Part shown: one piece after another, positions 10,458 to 19,409 of the stretch
Numbering within the stretch: the first letter of the stretch is position 1
How the letters are laid out: each line of letters opens with the position of its first letter
Source: Agromyces cerinus subsp. cerinus
Lineage (GTDB): Bacteria; Actinomycetota; Actinomycetes; Actinomycetales; Microbacteriaceae
Direction of reading: 5' to 3'
DNA length: 64,000 nt
NCBI RefSeq assembly: GCF_900142065.1
Contig: NZ_FSRJ01000004.1
Coordinates: 248,001 to 312,000 of the forward strand
Program-made: the position numbers and the translations under genes
The notes under the pieces: generated by a model
The model's database searches: none
The model's input: the letters and a program-made list of their open reading frames with translations, nothing else
What the model was told of the DNA's origin: nothing

Positions 10458-12098
10458 CTAGCGGCGACCCTTGACGATCTTCTCCTGGACGACCTCTTCT
10501 TCAGCGATCGCCTCGAACTGCTCGGAACCGACCGAGGCGAGCGGCTTGCCCTCGCCGGTCTGGAACTCGAGCTTGAACGTGTCGACCGCCGCAGCGAGTT
10601 CGGCCGCGGTCTCGTCGGAGAGCACGTTGGTCTCGCGGAGCGAGTTGAGCACCTCGGTGTTGCGGGCGAGGTAGTCGTGCAGCTCGCTCTCGAAACGGAG
10701 GATGTCTTCAACGGGAACCTCGTCGAGCTTGCCGTTGGTGCCGGCCCAGATCGAGACGACCTGCTTCTCGACCGACATCGGCGAGTACTGCGGCTGCTTC
10801 AGCAGCTCGGTGAGGCGTGCGCCTCGAGCGAGCTGACGACGGCTGGCGGCGTCGAGGTCGGATGCGAACATCGCGAACGCCTCGAGCGAGCGGTACTGCG
10901 CGAGCTCGAGCTTCAGCGTGCCGGAGACCTTCTTGATCGACTTGACCTGTGCGTCACCGCCGACTCGCGAGACCGAGATGCCCACGTCGACAGCCGGACG
11001 CTGGTTCGAGTTGAACAGGTCGGACTGGAGGAAGATCTGGCCGTCGGTGATCGAGATCACGTTGGTCGGGATGTACGCCGAGACGTCGTTCGCCTTGGTC
11101 TCGATGATCGGGAGGCCCGTCATCGATCCGGCGCCGAGCTCGTCGGAGAGCTTCGCGCAACGCTCGAGCAGACGCGAGTGCAGGTAGAAGACGTCACCGG
11201 GGTACGCCTCGCGTCCCGGCGGGCGACGCAGGAGGAGCGACACGGCGCGGTAGGCCTCGGCCTGCTTCGACAGGTCGTCGAAGATGATGAGGACGTGCTT
11301 GGAGTCGTACATCCAGTGCTGGCCGATGGCCGAGCCGGTGTACGGAGCGAGGTACTTGAAGCCGGCCGGGTCGGAGGCGGGAGCCGCGACGATGGTCGTG
11401 TACTCCATGGCTCCGGCGTCTTCGAGGGCGCCCTTCACCGAGGCGATGGTCGAGCCCTTCTGGCCGACGGCGACGTAGATGCAGCGAACCTGCTTCGACG
11501 GGTCGCCCGTCTCCCAGTTGGCCTTCTGGTTGATGATCGTGTCGATCGCGATGGCCGTCTTGCCGGTCTGGCGGTCGCCGATGATGAGCTGACGCTGGCC
11601 GCGGCCGACGGGGATCATCGCGTCGATGGCCTTGATGCCGGTCTGCAGCGGCTCGTGCACCGACTTGCGCTGCATGACGCCGGGCGCCTGCAGCTCGAGG
11701 GCGCGACGGCCCTCGATGCCGGTGATCTCGCCGAGGCCGTCGATCGGGTGGCCGAGCGGGTCGACGACACGACCGAGGTAGCCCTCGCCGACGGGGACGG
11801 AGAGGACCTCGCCGGTGCGGGTCACCTCCATGCCCTCTTCGATGCCGGTGAACTCGCCGAGCACGACGACGCCGATCTCGTCTTCGTCGAGGTTCTGCGC
11901 GAGACCGAGCGTGCCGTCCGCGAAGCGGATCAGCTCGTTCGCCATGACCGAGGGAAGACCTTCGACGTGCGCGATGCCGTCGCCGGCGTCGGTGACGTAC
12001 CCGACCTCGGTCTTCTCCGCCTGTCCCGGCTCGTACGACGAGACGAACTCCGAGAGAGCCGAACGGATCTCGTCGGGGCTGATGGTGAGTTCTGCCAT
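10458..12098 (-). CDS. atpA: F1 ATP synthase alpha subunit
   Basis: The 546-aa subunit begins [20 protein letters not shown] and shows the Walker A GDRQTGKT (174-181), [13 protein letters not shown], the [20 protein letters not shown] segment and the signature [14 protein letters not shown]. It is the non-catalytic nucleotide-binding partner of beta. The C-terminus has a charged extension ([13 protein letters not shown]). An A-rich purine leader precedes the start, and two small hairpins lie in the 77-bp gap from atpH. Confidence 0.98.
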   Translation of the reverse strand: MAELTISPDEIRSALSEFVSSYEPGQAEKTEVGYVTDAGDGIAHVEGLPSVMANELIRFADGTLGLAQNLDEDEIGVVVLGEFTGIEEGMEVTRTGEVLSVPVGEGYLGRVVDPLGHPIDGLGEITGIEGRRALELQAPGVMQRKSVHEPLQTGIKAIDAMIPVGRGQRQLIIGDRQTGKTAIAIDTIINQKANWETGDPSKQVRCIYVAVGQKGSTIASVKGALEDAGAMEYTTIVAAPASDPAGFKYLAPYTGSAIGQHWMYDSKHVLIIFDDLSKQAEAYRAVSLLLRRPPGREAYPGDVFYLHSRLLERCAKLSDELGAGSMTGLPIIETKANDVSAYIPTNVISITDGQIFLQSDLFNSNQRPAVDVGISVSRVGGDAQVKSIKKVSGTLKLELAQYRSLEAFAMFASDLDAASRRQLARGARLTELLKQPQYSPMSVEKQVVSIWAGTNGKLDEVPVEDILRFESELHDYLARNTEVLNSLRETNVLSDETAAELAAAVDTFKLEFQTGEGKPLASVGSEQFEAIAEEEVVQEKIVKGRR

Positions 12099-12114
12099 TG
12101 TCTTTTCCCTTTTT

Positions 12115-12175
12115 CTGTACCGGTTGTACAGCTACTGGTGTGTCACGGCGCGAGCGCCGGTCGTTTCAACCGGCG
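12115..12175 (-). repeat. Two short hairpins in the atpH-atpA gap
   Basis: CTGTAC/GTACAG (12115-12120 with 12126-12131, 5-nt loop) and CGCCGGT/ACCGGCG (12155-12161 with 12169-12175, 7-nt loop) fill most of the 77-bp space between the delta and alpha genes. The second ends directly at the atpH stop. They could adjust transcript stability so that alpha (three per complex) is made in excess over delta (one per complex). Confidence 0.5.
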
Positions 12176-12970
12176 TCAGCCGGCAAGCTTCTGCCGCAGC
12201 GAACTGAGGCGCGAGGCGACGCTGCCGTCGATGACGTCGTCGCCGATCTGCACGCGGATCCCGCCGAGCACGGCGGGATCGACGATGGTGTCGAAGCGGA
12301 CACGGCGGCCCGCCTGGACGGCGAGGCCCTGCTCGAGCCGGCCCAGCTGGGCGGCGGTGAGCGGAACGGCACTCGTGACCGTCGCGATGTCGAATCCGCG
12401 CTGGTCGGCCACGACGGATGCCCCGTGGCGGAGCAGCTCGCCGATGCGACGGCCGCGAGGCTGCTGCACGAGGTGCCGCACGATCACGACGGTCTGCGGC
12501 GATGCCTTGCCGGTCAGGAGCCGGTCGACGATCTGCGTCTTGGCCGCGGTCTCGCCGAGCTTCGACCCGAGCGCGAGCTCGAGTTCGGCGTCGTTCGCGA
12601 CGGCACGCTCGAAGGCGAGCAGTTCGGCGTCGAGGTCGACGTCGTCGGGAGCGGAGTCCGCGGCGACGCGGATGCCGATCTCTTCGATGCCGGCCAGGAA
12701 GTCGTCGCCCGACGACCACCGGCGCGAAGCCGCGCTCACGAGGAGCGAGGCGGCCTCGGCCGGGATGCGGGAGCCGAACACGGCCTCGACGAGCGCGCGC
12801 TTCTGCGCGACGTCGGCCTCGGTGTCGATGAGAGCCGTGCGCAGGTGCGCGGACTCGCCGATGACCCGGCCGGCGGCGAGGAGGGCCTCGGCGACCGGAA
12901 GGTCGGCACGGCCGAGCTCCGCGAGCGCGGCCTTCGAGCCGGCCAGGGCCTCTCTCGTAGCGCTACCCAT
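12176..12970 (-). CDS. atpH: F1 ATP synthase delta subunit
   Basis: The 264-aa protein (longer than the ~180 aa of E. coli delta, as usual in this group) starts MGSATREALAGSKAALAELG and ends with RVQIGDDVIDGSVASRLSSL-RQKLAG, the conserved C-terminal beta-hairpin of OSCP/delta. It joins the top of F1 to the b-subunit stalk. It lies 3 bp after the b-subunit stop, so the two are coupled. Confidence 0.96.
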   Translation of the reverse strand: MGSATREALAGSKAALAELGRADLPVAEALLAAGRVIGESAHLRTALIDTEADVAQKRALVEAVFGSRIPAEAASLLVSAASRRWSSGDDFLAGIEEIGIRVAADSAPDDVDLDAELLAFERAVANDAELELALGSKLGETAAKTQIVDRLLTGKASPQTVVIVRHLVQQPRGRRIGELLRHGASVVADQRGFDIATVTSAVPLTAAQLGRLEQGLAVQAGRRVRFDTIVDPAVLGGIRVQIGDDVIDGSVASRLSSLRQKLAG

Positions 12971-12973
12971 GGA

Positions 12974-13537
12974 CTACTTCTTCCCTCCGGCGGCGGCCTC
13001 GGAGGCCTCCAGTTCGGCGAGGAAGCGGTCGACGACCGCGGTCGCCTTGGCGTCGTCGGTGAGCGACTCGCCGATGACCCCGGAAGCGAGGTCGATGGCG
13101 AGCGTGCCCACCTCGGAGCGGAGCGTGACGAGTGCCGTCTGGCGCTCCGCCTCGATCTGCGCCTGCGCGCTCGCGGTGACGCGAGCGGCCTCGACGGTCG
13201 CGGCATCCTTCGCCTCGGCGACGATCTTCTTGCCGTCGTCGCGAGCCGTCTCGCGGATGCGACCGGCTTCGGTGCGCGCGTCGGCGAGCTGGGCGGTGTA
13301 CTCCTCGAGAGCCGCCTCTGCCTTGCGCTGCGCCTCGTCGGCCTTCGCGATGTTGCCCTCGATCGCCTCGCCCCGCTCATCGAGCAGCTTCTGCACGCGC
13401 GGAAGCACGTACTTCCAGAAGAAGATGAGGATGATGACGAAGCAGACCGACGACCAGATGATGTCGTACCACTCCGGAATCACCGGGCTGTGGGTCTCGC
13501 CACCCTCGGTTGCAGCGCTCAGTACTGCTTGAAGCAC
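12974..13537 (-). CDS. atpF: Fo ATP synthase b subunit
   Basis: The 187-aa protein has one N-terminal membrane segment (about 25-45, IIWSSVCFVIILIFFWKYVL) followed by a long charged helix rich in Glu, Ala and Arg that forms the peripheral stalk. Order and spacing (28 bp after atpE, 3 bp before atpH) match the standard atp operon. It anchors F1 to the membrane as a dimer. Confidence 0.97.
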   Translation of the reverse strand: MLQAVLSAATEGGETHSPVIPEWYDIIWSSVCFVIILIFFWKYVLPRVQKLLDERGEAIEGNIAKADEAQRKAEAALEEYTAQLADARTEAGRIRETARDDGKKIVAEAKDAATVEAARVTASAQAQIEAERQTALVTLRSEVGTLAIDLASGVIGESLTDDAKATAVVDRFLAELEASEAAAGGKK

Positions 13538-13565
13538 GTTGGCCTCCTCAGTTGGGGCGGGTGGA

Positions 13566-13814
<249 letters not shown>

Positions 13815-13844
13815 CTAGGGAATGTTCTGGGCGGATGCCCGGGC

Positions 13845-14657
13845 TCAGTGCTCTTCTGCGACCGCGAGCTGGATGTAGACCGCGGTGAGAAGTGCGAAGA
13901 CGTACGCCTGCAGGACGGCGACGAGGACCTCGAACAGCGTGAACGCGAGGCCGAAGGCCAGCGTTCCGACACCGAGCAGGGTCCACCATCCGCTCATCGT
14001 CACGACGAAGAACTGCGTCGCCGCGAAGAAGAGCACCAGCAGGAGGTGGCCGACGATCATGTTCATCATGAGTCGGAGCGTGAGGGTGATCGGGCGGATG
14101 ATGAACGTCGAGATGAACTCGATCGGCGTGACGATGATGTACACCGGCCACGGCACACCCGAGGGGAAGAGCGAGTTCTTGAAGAAGTTCTTGGGGCTCT
14201 TCTTGACACCCGCGTAGATGAAGGTGACGTACGCGACGATCGCGAGCACGAGCGGCACGCCGATGACGGAGGTGCCGGCGATGTTCAGGAACGGGATGAC
14301 ACCTGTCAGGTTCATGAACAGGATCATGAAGAACATGGTCGTGAGGATCGGCAGGAACCGCTTGCCGTCCTTCTTGCCGAGCAGGTCGTCGGCGATGTTC
14401 ACGCGCACCATGTCGAGACCCATCTCGACGAGGCTCTGGAACCGACCGGGCACGACGCTCATGCGACGGGTGCCGAGCCAGAACACGAGCAGCAGGGCGA
14501 TGACCGCGACGTAGCGGACCAGCATGATGCGGTTGATCTCGAAGGGGGTGTCTTCGAAGAGCAGCGGCCCGGGGAAGAACTCATTGATCGACGGCCCGTG
14601 GAAGCCACCATCGTCGGTTGACATCGGAACCAGCAGGTTCAGAGCGTTAGCTAGCAG
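13845..14657 (-). CDS. atpB: Fo ATP synthase a subunit
   Basis: The protein has 5-6 membrane helices, the PITLTLRLMMNMIVGHLLL segment with the essential arginine, and the C-terminal LQAYVFALLTAVYIQLAVAEEH. The start is uncertain. ATG codons exist at 14708 and 14624, but neither has a good ribosome binding site. A CTG at 14655-14657 lies 6 nt after AGGAG and gives an N-terminus (LLANALNLLVPMSTDDGG) like that of relatives, so CTG initiation is possible and is used here. The conserved GGFHGPSINEFFPGPLLFE lies shortly after. The stator channel moves protons past the c-ring. Confidence 0.93.
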   Translation of the reverse strand: MLANALNLLVPMSTDDGGFHGPSINEFFPGPLLFEDTPFEINRIMLVRYVAVIALLLVFWLGTRRMSVVPGRFQSLVEMGLDMVRVNIADDLLGKKDGKRFLPILTTMFFMILFMNLTGVIPFLNIAGTSVIGVPLVLAIVAYVTFIYAGVKKSPKNFFKNSLFPSGVPWPVYIIVTPIEFISTFIIRPITLTLRLMMNMIVGHLLLVLFFAATQFFVVTMSGWWTLLGVGTLAFGLAFTLFEVLVAVLQAYVFALLTAVYIQLAVAEEH

Positions 14658-14761
14658 CGCTTTCTCCTGTTTCGGGGCGTGGAGCTCGGCTCTCGCGGCG
14701 ACGAACATGGACCTCGGCAGCCCGTGCGCGAGCAGGGCAGAACCGTGGGGGGATCCCCATT

Positions 14762-14791
14762 ACTCTAGCAATACTTCGGGCTGCCGACGAA
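14762..14791 (-). promoter_or_regulatory. Predicted atp operon promoter
   Basis: On the minus strand TTCGTC (14791-14786) is followed after 18 bp by TGC-TAGAGT, an extended -10 box (TAGAGT at 14767-14762). It lies between the atpI-like gene and atpB, so the main subunits can be transcribed apart from the sua5-wecA-atpI genes. The leader before atpB would be about 100 nt. Confidence 0.5.
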
Positions 14792-14805
14792 TCGCCGAGA
14801 CGGCC

Positions 14806-15282
14806 TCACTCTTCCGTGGGCGCCTTCGGCAGTTCGACGTCGCTGACGTACGGCAGGCGCGACTTCGCGACGACGATGACGTCGACGGCGAGCGACGCGA
14901 GCACCCCTGCCACGAGGCTGAGGAAGAGCGCCGTCGTGTTCAGCCACTCGGCGTCGCGCAGCACCACGACGAGCACGATGAAGACGATGAACTTCAGGAT
15001 CCAGCCGCCGAGCACGATGCCGAAGAACGCCCCGACGAAGAGGTCGCTCGAGGCGAAGCGATTGGCGGCGAGGATGCTCGCGGCGGTGATGCCCATGAAG
15101 ACGACGGCCATGAGCGTGCCGATGAGCGCGCCCAGAAGGCCCGGCACGCCGGCGAGCACGTAGCCGAGGATCGCGCCGACGACGAGGATCACCCCGGCGA
15201 GGATGCCGCCCCAGACGAGCGCCCTCCTCAGGACTGGGTTCGAGGTCGGCGTGCGGTCGGCTTCGGGTCGTGCGTCGTTCAT
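14806..15282 (-). CDS. AtpI-like four-helix membrane protein
   Basis: The 158-aa protein has a hydrophilic N-terminus (MNDARPEADRTPTSNPVL) and four membrane segments (roughly 22-42, 46-66, 85-105, 112-132). It sits directly before atpB, the position of the ATP synthase protein I-like gene in actinobacteria (Rv1303 in M. tuberculosis), which helps c-ring assembly in some bacteria. Sequence itself is poorly conserved, so the call rests on topology and place. Its ATG overlaps the wecA-like stop by 4 nt. Confidence 0.75.
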   Translation of the reverse strand: MNDARPEADRTPTSNPVLRRALVWGGILAGVILVVGAILGYVLAGVPGLLGALIGTLMAVVFMGITAASILAANRFASSDLFVGAFFGIVLGGWILKFIVFIVLVVVLRDAEWLNTTALFLSLVAGVLASLAVDVIVVAKSRLPYVSDVELPKAPTEE

Positions 15283-16583
15283 CGTGCTCCAGGTTCGGGG
15301 TCGCTGGATTCTACCGAGCCGTCCTGAGCGGACGCCGGGCTGCGCGAGCCGTCGAGCGCGACGGATGCCTCGGCGCCCGCGAGCTCGTCGAGCCCCGCGA
15401 TCTCCGCTTCGGGGATCTCGTCGACGGCCACCGCCTCGGCGGCGACCGTGAGTCGCTTGCGGCGACCGAGGGGGGCGAGCGTGATCACGGCGCAGATGAC
15501 GAAGCCGATGAACAGCGCGAGGAGCGCCCAGAGCGACGAGATCTTGAAGTAGACCGGGAAGACGTAGGTGAGGAGGCATCCGATCGAGGCGACCGCGGTC
15601 CAGCCGTAGAGGATCAGCACCGCGTGGAGGTGCGAGTGGCCCATGTCGAGCAGTCGGTGGTGCAGGTGCTTGCGGTCGGCCGAGAACGGCGACTTGCCGG
15701 CGCGGAGGCGGCGGATGACCGCGAGCCCGAAGTCGAGCAGCGGGATCACGAGCACCGCGAACGGCAGCAGGATCGGGATGAACGCCGCCACGAACTGGTT
15801 CAGCCCGACTCCCGTGGGGTTCAGTTGACCGGTGACCGCGACGGCGGAGGTGGCCATGAGGAGCCCGATGAGCAGGGCGCCCGCGTCGCCCATGAACAGC
15901 TTCGCGGGGTGCCAGTTGAGCGGCAGGAACCCGGCGCATGCGCCGACCAGGATGATGGCCACGAGCGAGGCGAGGTTGAAGTAGTTCGTCGGCGACGTCT
16001 GCTGCACGAGCAGGTACGAGTAGAGGAAGAACACGCCGTTCGCGATGAGGGCGACGCCGGCGACGAGCCCGTCGAGCCCGTCGATGAAGTTCACGGCGTT
16101 CATCACGAGCACGATGACGAAGACGGTGATGATCGCGAACATCCACGACGAGCCGACCGTGATGCCGCCGATCGGCAGCGACACGATCGAGACGCCCTGC
16201 CAGGTGATGAGGCCCGCGGCGAGGAACTGGGCGGCGAGCTTCGTCGTCCAGTCGAGGTCCCAGATGTCGTCGGCGACGCCGACGATCACGATGAGGAGCG
16301 CGGCGCCCAGGATCGCGAGGATCTGGCCCGGGTTCTGGAAGACGATCGCGATGTTCGAGAACCGCGAGGAGCCGAGCGTGGAGACGAACGCCGCCGCGCC
16401 GAAGGCGATGAGGATGCCGACGAACATCGCGACGCCGCCGAGACGCGGCGTCGGCCGCGTGTGCACGTCGCGCTCGCGGATCTTCGGGTAGAGCTTGTAC
16501 TTGAGGCTCAGCTTCCAGACGATGATCGATCCGCCGAAGGTGACGAGCGCCGTCAGCAGGGCGATGGCCAGGAAGAGGGTCAT
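15279..16583 (-). CDS. wecA: Undecaprenyl-phosphate GlcNAc-1-phosphate transferase (WecA/MraY family)
   Basis: The 434-aa polytopic membrane protein (about 11 helices) has the family's catalytic loops: VHTRPTPRLGGVAMF, VGVADDIWDLDW, NFIDGLDGLVAGVA, FMGDAGALLIG and the C-terminal KHLHHRLLDMGHS (HHR motif). It moves a sugar-1-phosphate from a UDP-sugar to a polyprenyl phosphate, starting cell-wall linker or polysaccharide synthesis. The place between sua5 and atpI matches Rv1302 of M. tuberculosis. The ~45-residue C-terminus is an acidic, alanine-rich tail. It overlaps both neighbours by 4 nt. Confidence 0.88.
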   Translation of the reverse strand: MTLFLAIALLTALVTFGGSIIVWKLSLKYKLYPKIRERDVHTRPTPRLGGVAMFVGILIAFGAAAFVSTLGSSRFSNIAIVFQNPGQILAILGAALLIVIVGVADDIWDLDWTTKLAAQFLAAGLITWQGVSIVSLPIGGITVGSSWMFAIITVFVIVLVMNAVNFIDGLDGLVAGVALIANGVFFLYSYLLVQQTSPTNYFNLASLVAIILVGACAGFLPLNWHPAKLFMGDAGALLIGLLMATSAVAVTGQLNPTGVGLNQFVAAFIPILLPFAVLVIPLLDFGLAVIRRLRAGKSPFSADRKHLHHRLLDMGHSHLHAVLILYGWTAVASIGCLLTYVFPVYFKISSLWALLALFIGFVICAVITLAPLGRRKRLTVAAEAVAVDEIPEAEIAGLDELAGAEASVALDGSRSPASAQDGSVESSDPEPGAR

Positions 16584-17443
16584 GAGGCGGCAGCGTCCCC
16601 GTCGTCGGCGGACGTCGCGGACTCGGCGGCCGACACGGCGGCCGGTTCGGCCGTGGCGGCCGCGGCGGCCGCGGCCTCGGCCTCGACGGGTGCGTCAGCC
16701 TCGGCCGGCTGGTCGGCCTCATCGGCCGCGGGCTCGCCCTCGGCGGCACGCTCGGGCTCGAGGAGGTCCTCCCCCACGACCGCGGCGATGCGCTCGCGCG
16801 AGATCACTCCGGCGCGCACGATGCGGAGCCGTCCGCCTTCGCGGGCGAGGCCGGTCGCGTCGACGATCGTCGACGAGGTGTCGCCCTCGCGTTCGCCGAT
16901 GGCCTCGTACGACCCGCCGGCCGATCCGCCGTCGAGGTAGACGCTCACCGAGTCGCCGAGCATGTCGGCGGCATCCGCCGCCGTGGTGGCGGACGGCTCG
17001 CCCGAGAGGTTCGCCGACGACACCGCGAGCGGGCCCGTCTCGGCGAGGAGTTCGAGGGCGATGGGGTTCGCCGGCATGCGGAGCGCGACGGTGCCGCGCG
17101 TCTCGCCGAGATCCCACTGCAGCGACGGCTGGGCGTGGAGGATCACGGTCAGCCCGCCGGGCCAGAACTCGCCCACGAGCTCGCGCACCGCGGGCGGCAC
17201 CTCGCTCGCGAGGGCGTCGAGCGTCGGGATGCCGGGGATCAGCACGGGCGGCGGCGAGGTGCGGTCGCGCCCCTTCGCGTCGAGGAGCCGGGAGACGGCC
17301 TTCGGCGCGAACGCGTCGGCGGCGACGCCGTAGACCGTGTCCGTGGGGATGACGACGAGCTCCCCGCGCCCGATGGCGCTTCGTGCGAGGCGCATGCCGG
17401 TGAGGAGCTCTGAGTCGACCGAACAGTCGTAGATGGCAGTCAT
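16580..17443 (-). CDS. L-threonylcarbamoyladenylate synthase (Sua5/YrdC) with Ala/Glu-rich tail
   Basis: Residues 1-225 form the YrdC domain: VVIPTDTVYGVAADAF, LLDAKGRDRTSPPPVLI, EFWPGGLTVIL and LAVSSANLSGEPS. The enzyme makes threonylcarbamoyl-AMP from threonine, bicarbonate and ATP for the t6A base of tRNA. The last ~60 residues are a low-complexity Ala/Glu/Asp tail not needed for the fold. A TAGAAT box at 17458-17453 (minus strand) lies just upstream, giving a very short leader. It follows prmC in relatives, but here an ABC exporter cassette intervenes. The 4-nt overlap with the wecA-like gene indicates one operon. Confidence 0.92.
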   Translation of the reverse strand: MTAIYDCSVDSELLTGMRLARSAIGRGELVVIPTDTVYGVAADAFAPKAVSRLLDAKGRDRTSPPPVLIPGIPTLDALASEVPPAVRELVGEFWPGGLTVILHAQPSLQWDLGETRGTVALRMPANPIALELLAETGPLAVSSANLSGEPSATTAADAADMLGDSVSVYLDGGSAGGSYEAIGEREGDTSSTIVDATGLAREGGRLRIVRAGVISRERIAAVVGEDLLEPERAAEGEPAADEADQPAEADAPVEAEAAAAAAATAEPAAVSAAESATSADDGDAAAS

Positions 17444-17517
17444 GACCTGCCGATTCTAGACCAGCGCCCCGGGGCGGAACCGCGATGAGCAGCGGCGCCG
17501 TGCTGAGCCCGTCGAAG

Positions 17518-17551
17518 GGATGCCGCGGCGCAGGCGTGCGCCGCGGCATCC
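17518..17551 (-). terminator. Strong hairpin after the ABC permease gene
   Basis: GGATGCCGCGGCGC (17518-17531) pairs exactly with its complement at 17538-17551 around a 6-nt loop. It lies just after the permease stop and before the sua5 promoter on the same strand, so it separates the exporter cassette from the downstream housekeeping genes. No T tract follows. Confidence 0.75.
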
Positions 17552-17568
17552 GCTGCCGCCCGACCGCC

Positions 17569-18378
17569 TCAGCGGCGGCCCGCCCGGCGACGGAACAGCC
17601 AGCCGCCCCAGACGACGGAGACCACGACGATGCCGACGCACCAGCCGATCGCCCACCAGGCCGAGTCGCCGATCGGCGTGCCCATGAGCAGGCCGCGGAT
17701 CGTCTCGATGACCGGCGTGATCGGCTGGTTCTCGGCGATCCACTGCAGCCACCCGGGCATCGTCTCGACCGGGACGAACGCGCTCGAGAGGTACGGCAGG
17801 AACAGCAGGATGAAGCCGTAGCCGCTCGCCGCCTCGGGGCTGGACGCCGCGAGGCCGATCGCCGCGAACAGGTAGGTGATCGCGAGGATGTAGAGCGCCA
17901 CGAGGCCGAACACGGCGAGCCATTCGAGCGGGGTCGCGCTCGGCCGGAATCCGACGAGGAGCGCCACCGCGATGACGACGCCCGTCGCCACGAGGTTTCT
18001 GGCGAGGCTCGCCACGACATGGCCGGTGGTCACGGCGCCGCTTCGCAGCGGCATGGTGCGGAACCGGTCGATGATGCCCGTCGTCATGTCGCGGGAGACC
18101 GAGATGGCCGTCGACGAGGCGCCGAATCCCGCGCACAGCAGGATGATGCCGGGCACGACGTAGTCGACGTAACCGCCCGACGGGTCGATCGCGTTGCCGA
18201 AGATGAAGGTGAACATCAGCATGAGCATCGTCGGCAGCAGCACCGCCATGAGCATGGCGTCGATGTCGCGCACCGAGTGGCGGAAGCTGCGGGCGATGAA
18301 CGTCGACTCGGCAGTGAAGGGGCCGAGCTCGGCCCGGACCGGGGCGGAAGCGGTCGGCAGGGTCGTGATGGTCGTCAT
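17569..18378 (-). CDS. ABC-2 type exporter permease (DrrB-like)
   Basis: The 269-aa protein has six membrane helices (first near 42-62 with MLMAVLLPTMLMLMFTFIFG) and the ABC-2 middle motif SRDMTTGIIDRFRTMPL. It forms the membrane part of a drug or lipid exporter with the adjacent ATPase. Two starts are possible: the ATG at 18378 used here, or a GTG at 18387 that overlaps the ATPase stop by 4 nt (GTGA). Substrate is unknown. Confidence 0.88.
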   Translation of the reverse strand: MTTITTLPTASAPVRAELGPFTAESTFIARSFRHSVRDIDAMLMAVLLPTMLMLMFTFIFGNAIDPSGGYVDYVVPGIILLCAGFGASSTAISVSRDMTTGIIDRFRTMPLRSGAVTTGHVVASLARNLVATGVVIAVALLVGFRPSATPLEWLAVFGLVALYILAITYLFAAIGLAASSPEAASGYGFILLFLPYLSSAFVPVETMPGWLQWIAENQPITPVIETIRGLLMGTPIGDSAWWAIGWCVGIVVVSVVWGGWLFRRRAGRR

Positions 18379-18383
18379 GGTGG

Positions 18384-19292
18384 TCACTTCGATTCGATGA
18401 GTTCGGGGGCGGATGCCTCGGCGCCTGCGGTGATCGCGAGGAACACGTCGTCGAGGCTCGGGCGACGGATGGACACCTGCGCCCCCTCGACCGCCGCGGC
18501 CGGAGAGTGGTCGAGCAGCTCGATGGCGGCGCGCAGTCCGTGCACGCTGCCGTCGGTCGGCAGTTCGAGCAGCACTTCGCCGTCGGCGCCGCGGAGTTCG
18601 ACGACGTCGCCGCCGATGCGGGCCTTCAGCTCGTCGGCGGTGCCCTCGGCGGCGATGCGCCCGCGGTCGAGCACGGCGATGCGGTCGGCGAGCCGGTCGG
18701 CCTCCTCGAGGTACTGCGTCGTGAGGAAGACCGTCGTGCCGGCCTCGGCGAGCGAGCGGATCACGTTCCAGAGCTCCTGGCGGCTCCGCGTGTCGAGCCC
18801 GGTGGTCGGCTCGTCGAGGAACAGGATCGGCACGTCGACGACGAGGCTGAGGGCGAGGTCGAGGCGGCGGCGCATGCCGCCGGAGTAGGTGCCGAGACGT
18901 CGGCGCGCGGCATCCGTCAGGTCGAACCGTTCGAGCAGTTCTGCGGCGCGGTCCCGCGCCGCCTGCCGGCCGAGGCCCGAGAGCCGTCCCATCATGACGA
19001 GGTTCTCGGTGCCGGTGAGCACCTCGTCGACGGCGGCCGACTGGCCGGTGAGCGCGATGCGCTGCTTCACCTCCTCCGGCGATGCGGCGACGTCGAAGCC
19101 CGCGACCCGCGCCACACCGGCATCGGGTTTCACGAGCGTCGTCAGGATGTTGATGGTGGTCGTCTTGCCGGCGCCGTTCGGGCCGAGCAGGGCGAACACC
19201 GACCCCGCGGGCACGCTGAGATCGAGGCCGGCGAGCACTTCGGTCGAACCGAAGCGCTTGCGAAGCCCGTGCGTGTCGATCGCGACTGACAT
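18384..19292 (-). CDS. ABC exporter ATPase (daunorubicin-resistance DrrA family)
   Basis: The 302-aa protein has Walker A GPNGAGKT (about 38-45), the signature YSGGMRRRLDLALSL, Walker B ILFLDEPTTGLD and a C-terminal domain with PSLDDVFLAITAG, the DrrA-type ending. The start at 19292 is chosen for its clear AGGAGAG ribosome site; an in-frame ATG further upstream lies within the operator region. Together with the permease and the divergent TetR regulator it forms an inducible efflux cassette inserted between prmC and sua5. Confidence 0.92.
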   Translation of the reverse strand: MSVAIDTHGLRKRFGSTEVLAGLDLSVPAGSVFALLGPNGAGKTTTINILTTLVKPDAGVARVAGFDVAASPEEVKQRIALTGQSAAVDEVLTGTENLVMMGRLSGLGRQAARDRAAELLERFDLTDAARRRLGTYSGGMRRRLDLALSLVVDVPILFLDEPTTGLDTRSRQELWNVIRSLAEAGTTVFLTTQYLEEADRLADRIAVLDRGRIAAEGTADELKARIGGDVVELRGADGEVLLELPTDGSVHGLRAAIELLDHSPAAAVEGAQVSIRRPSLDDVFLAITAGAEASAPELIESK

Positions 19293-19330
19293 GGATCTCT
19301 CCTGTTCTCTCGTCTGCGTATGGCGCAAAC

Positions 19331-19368
19331 TGTTTATGTGATGCACTGTTGTTTAAGTAATACACAGT
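19331..19368. promoter_or_regulatory. Tandem 19-bp operator-like repeats between the exporter and its TetR regulator
   Basis: TGTTTATGTGATGCACTGT (19331-19349) is followed at once by TGTTTAAGTAATACACAGT (19350-19368), 15 of 19 positions identical. The region is AT-rich compared with its surroundings. A plus-strand promoter (TTGTTT 19349-19354, 16 bp, TAGACT 19371-19376) for the TetR gene overlaps the second copy, and a minus-strand one for the exporter (TTACTT, then CATAAA) overlaps both. A TetR protein bound here could block both directions. Confidence 0.65.
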
Positions 19369-19409
19369 TCTAGACTGTCGTCAACACCTTCTCGAGAACG
19401 GACCCCCCA

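Noticed and set aside
10677..13532. A 951-codon plus-strand frame across atpA, atpH and atpF
   Set aside because: It is antisense to three conserved ATP synthase genes; open antisense frames are common at this GC content.
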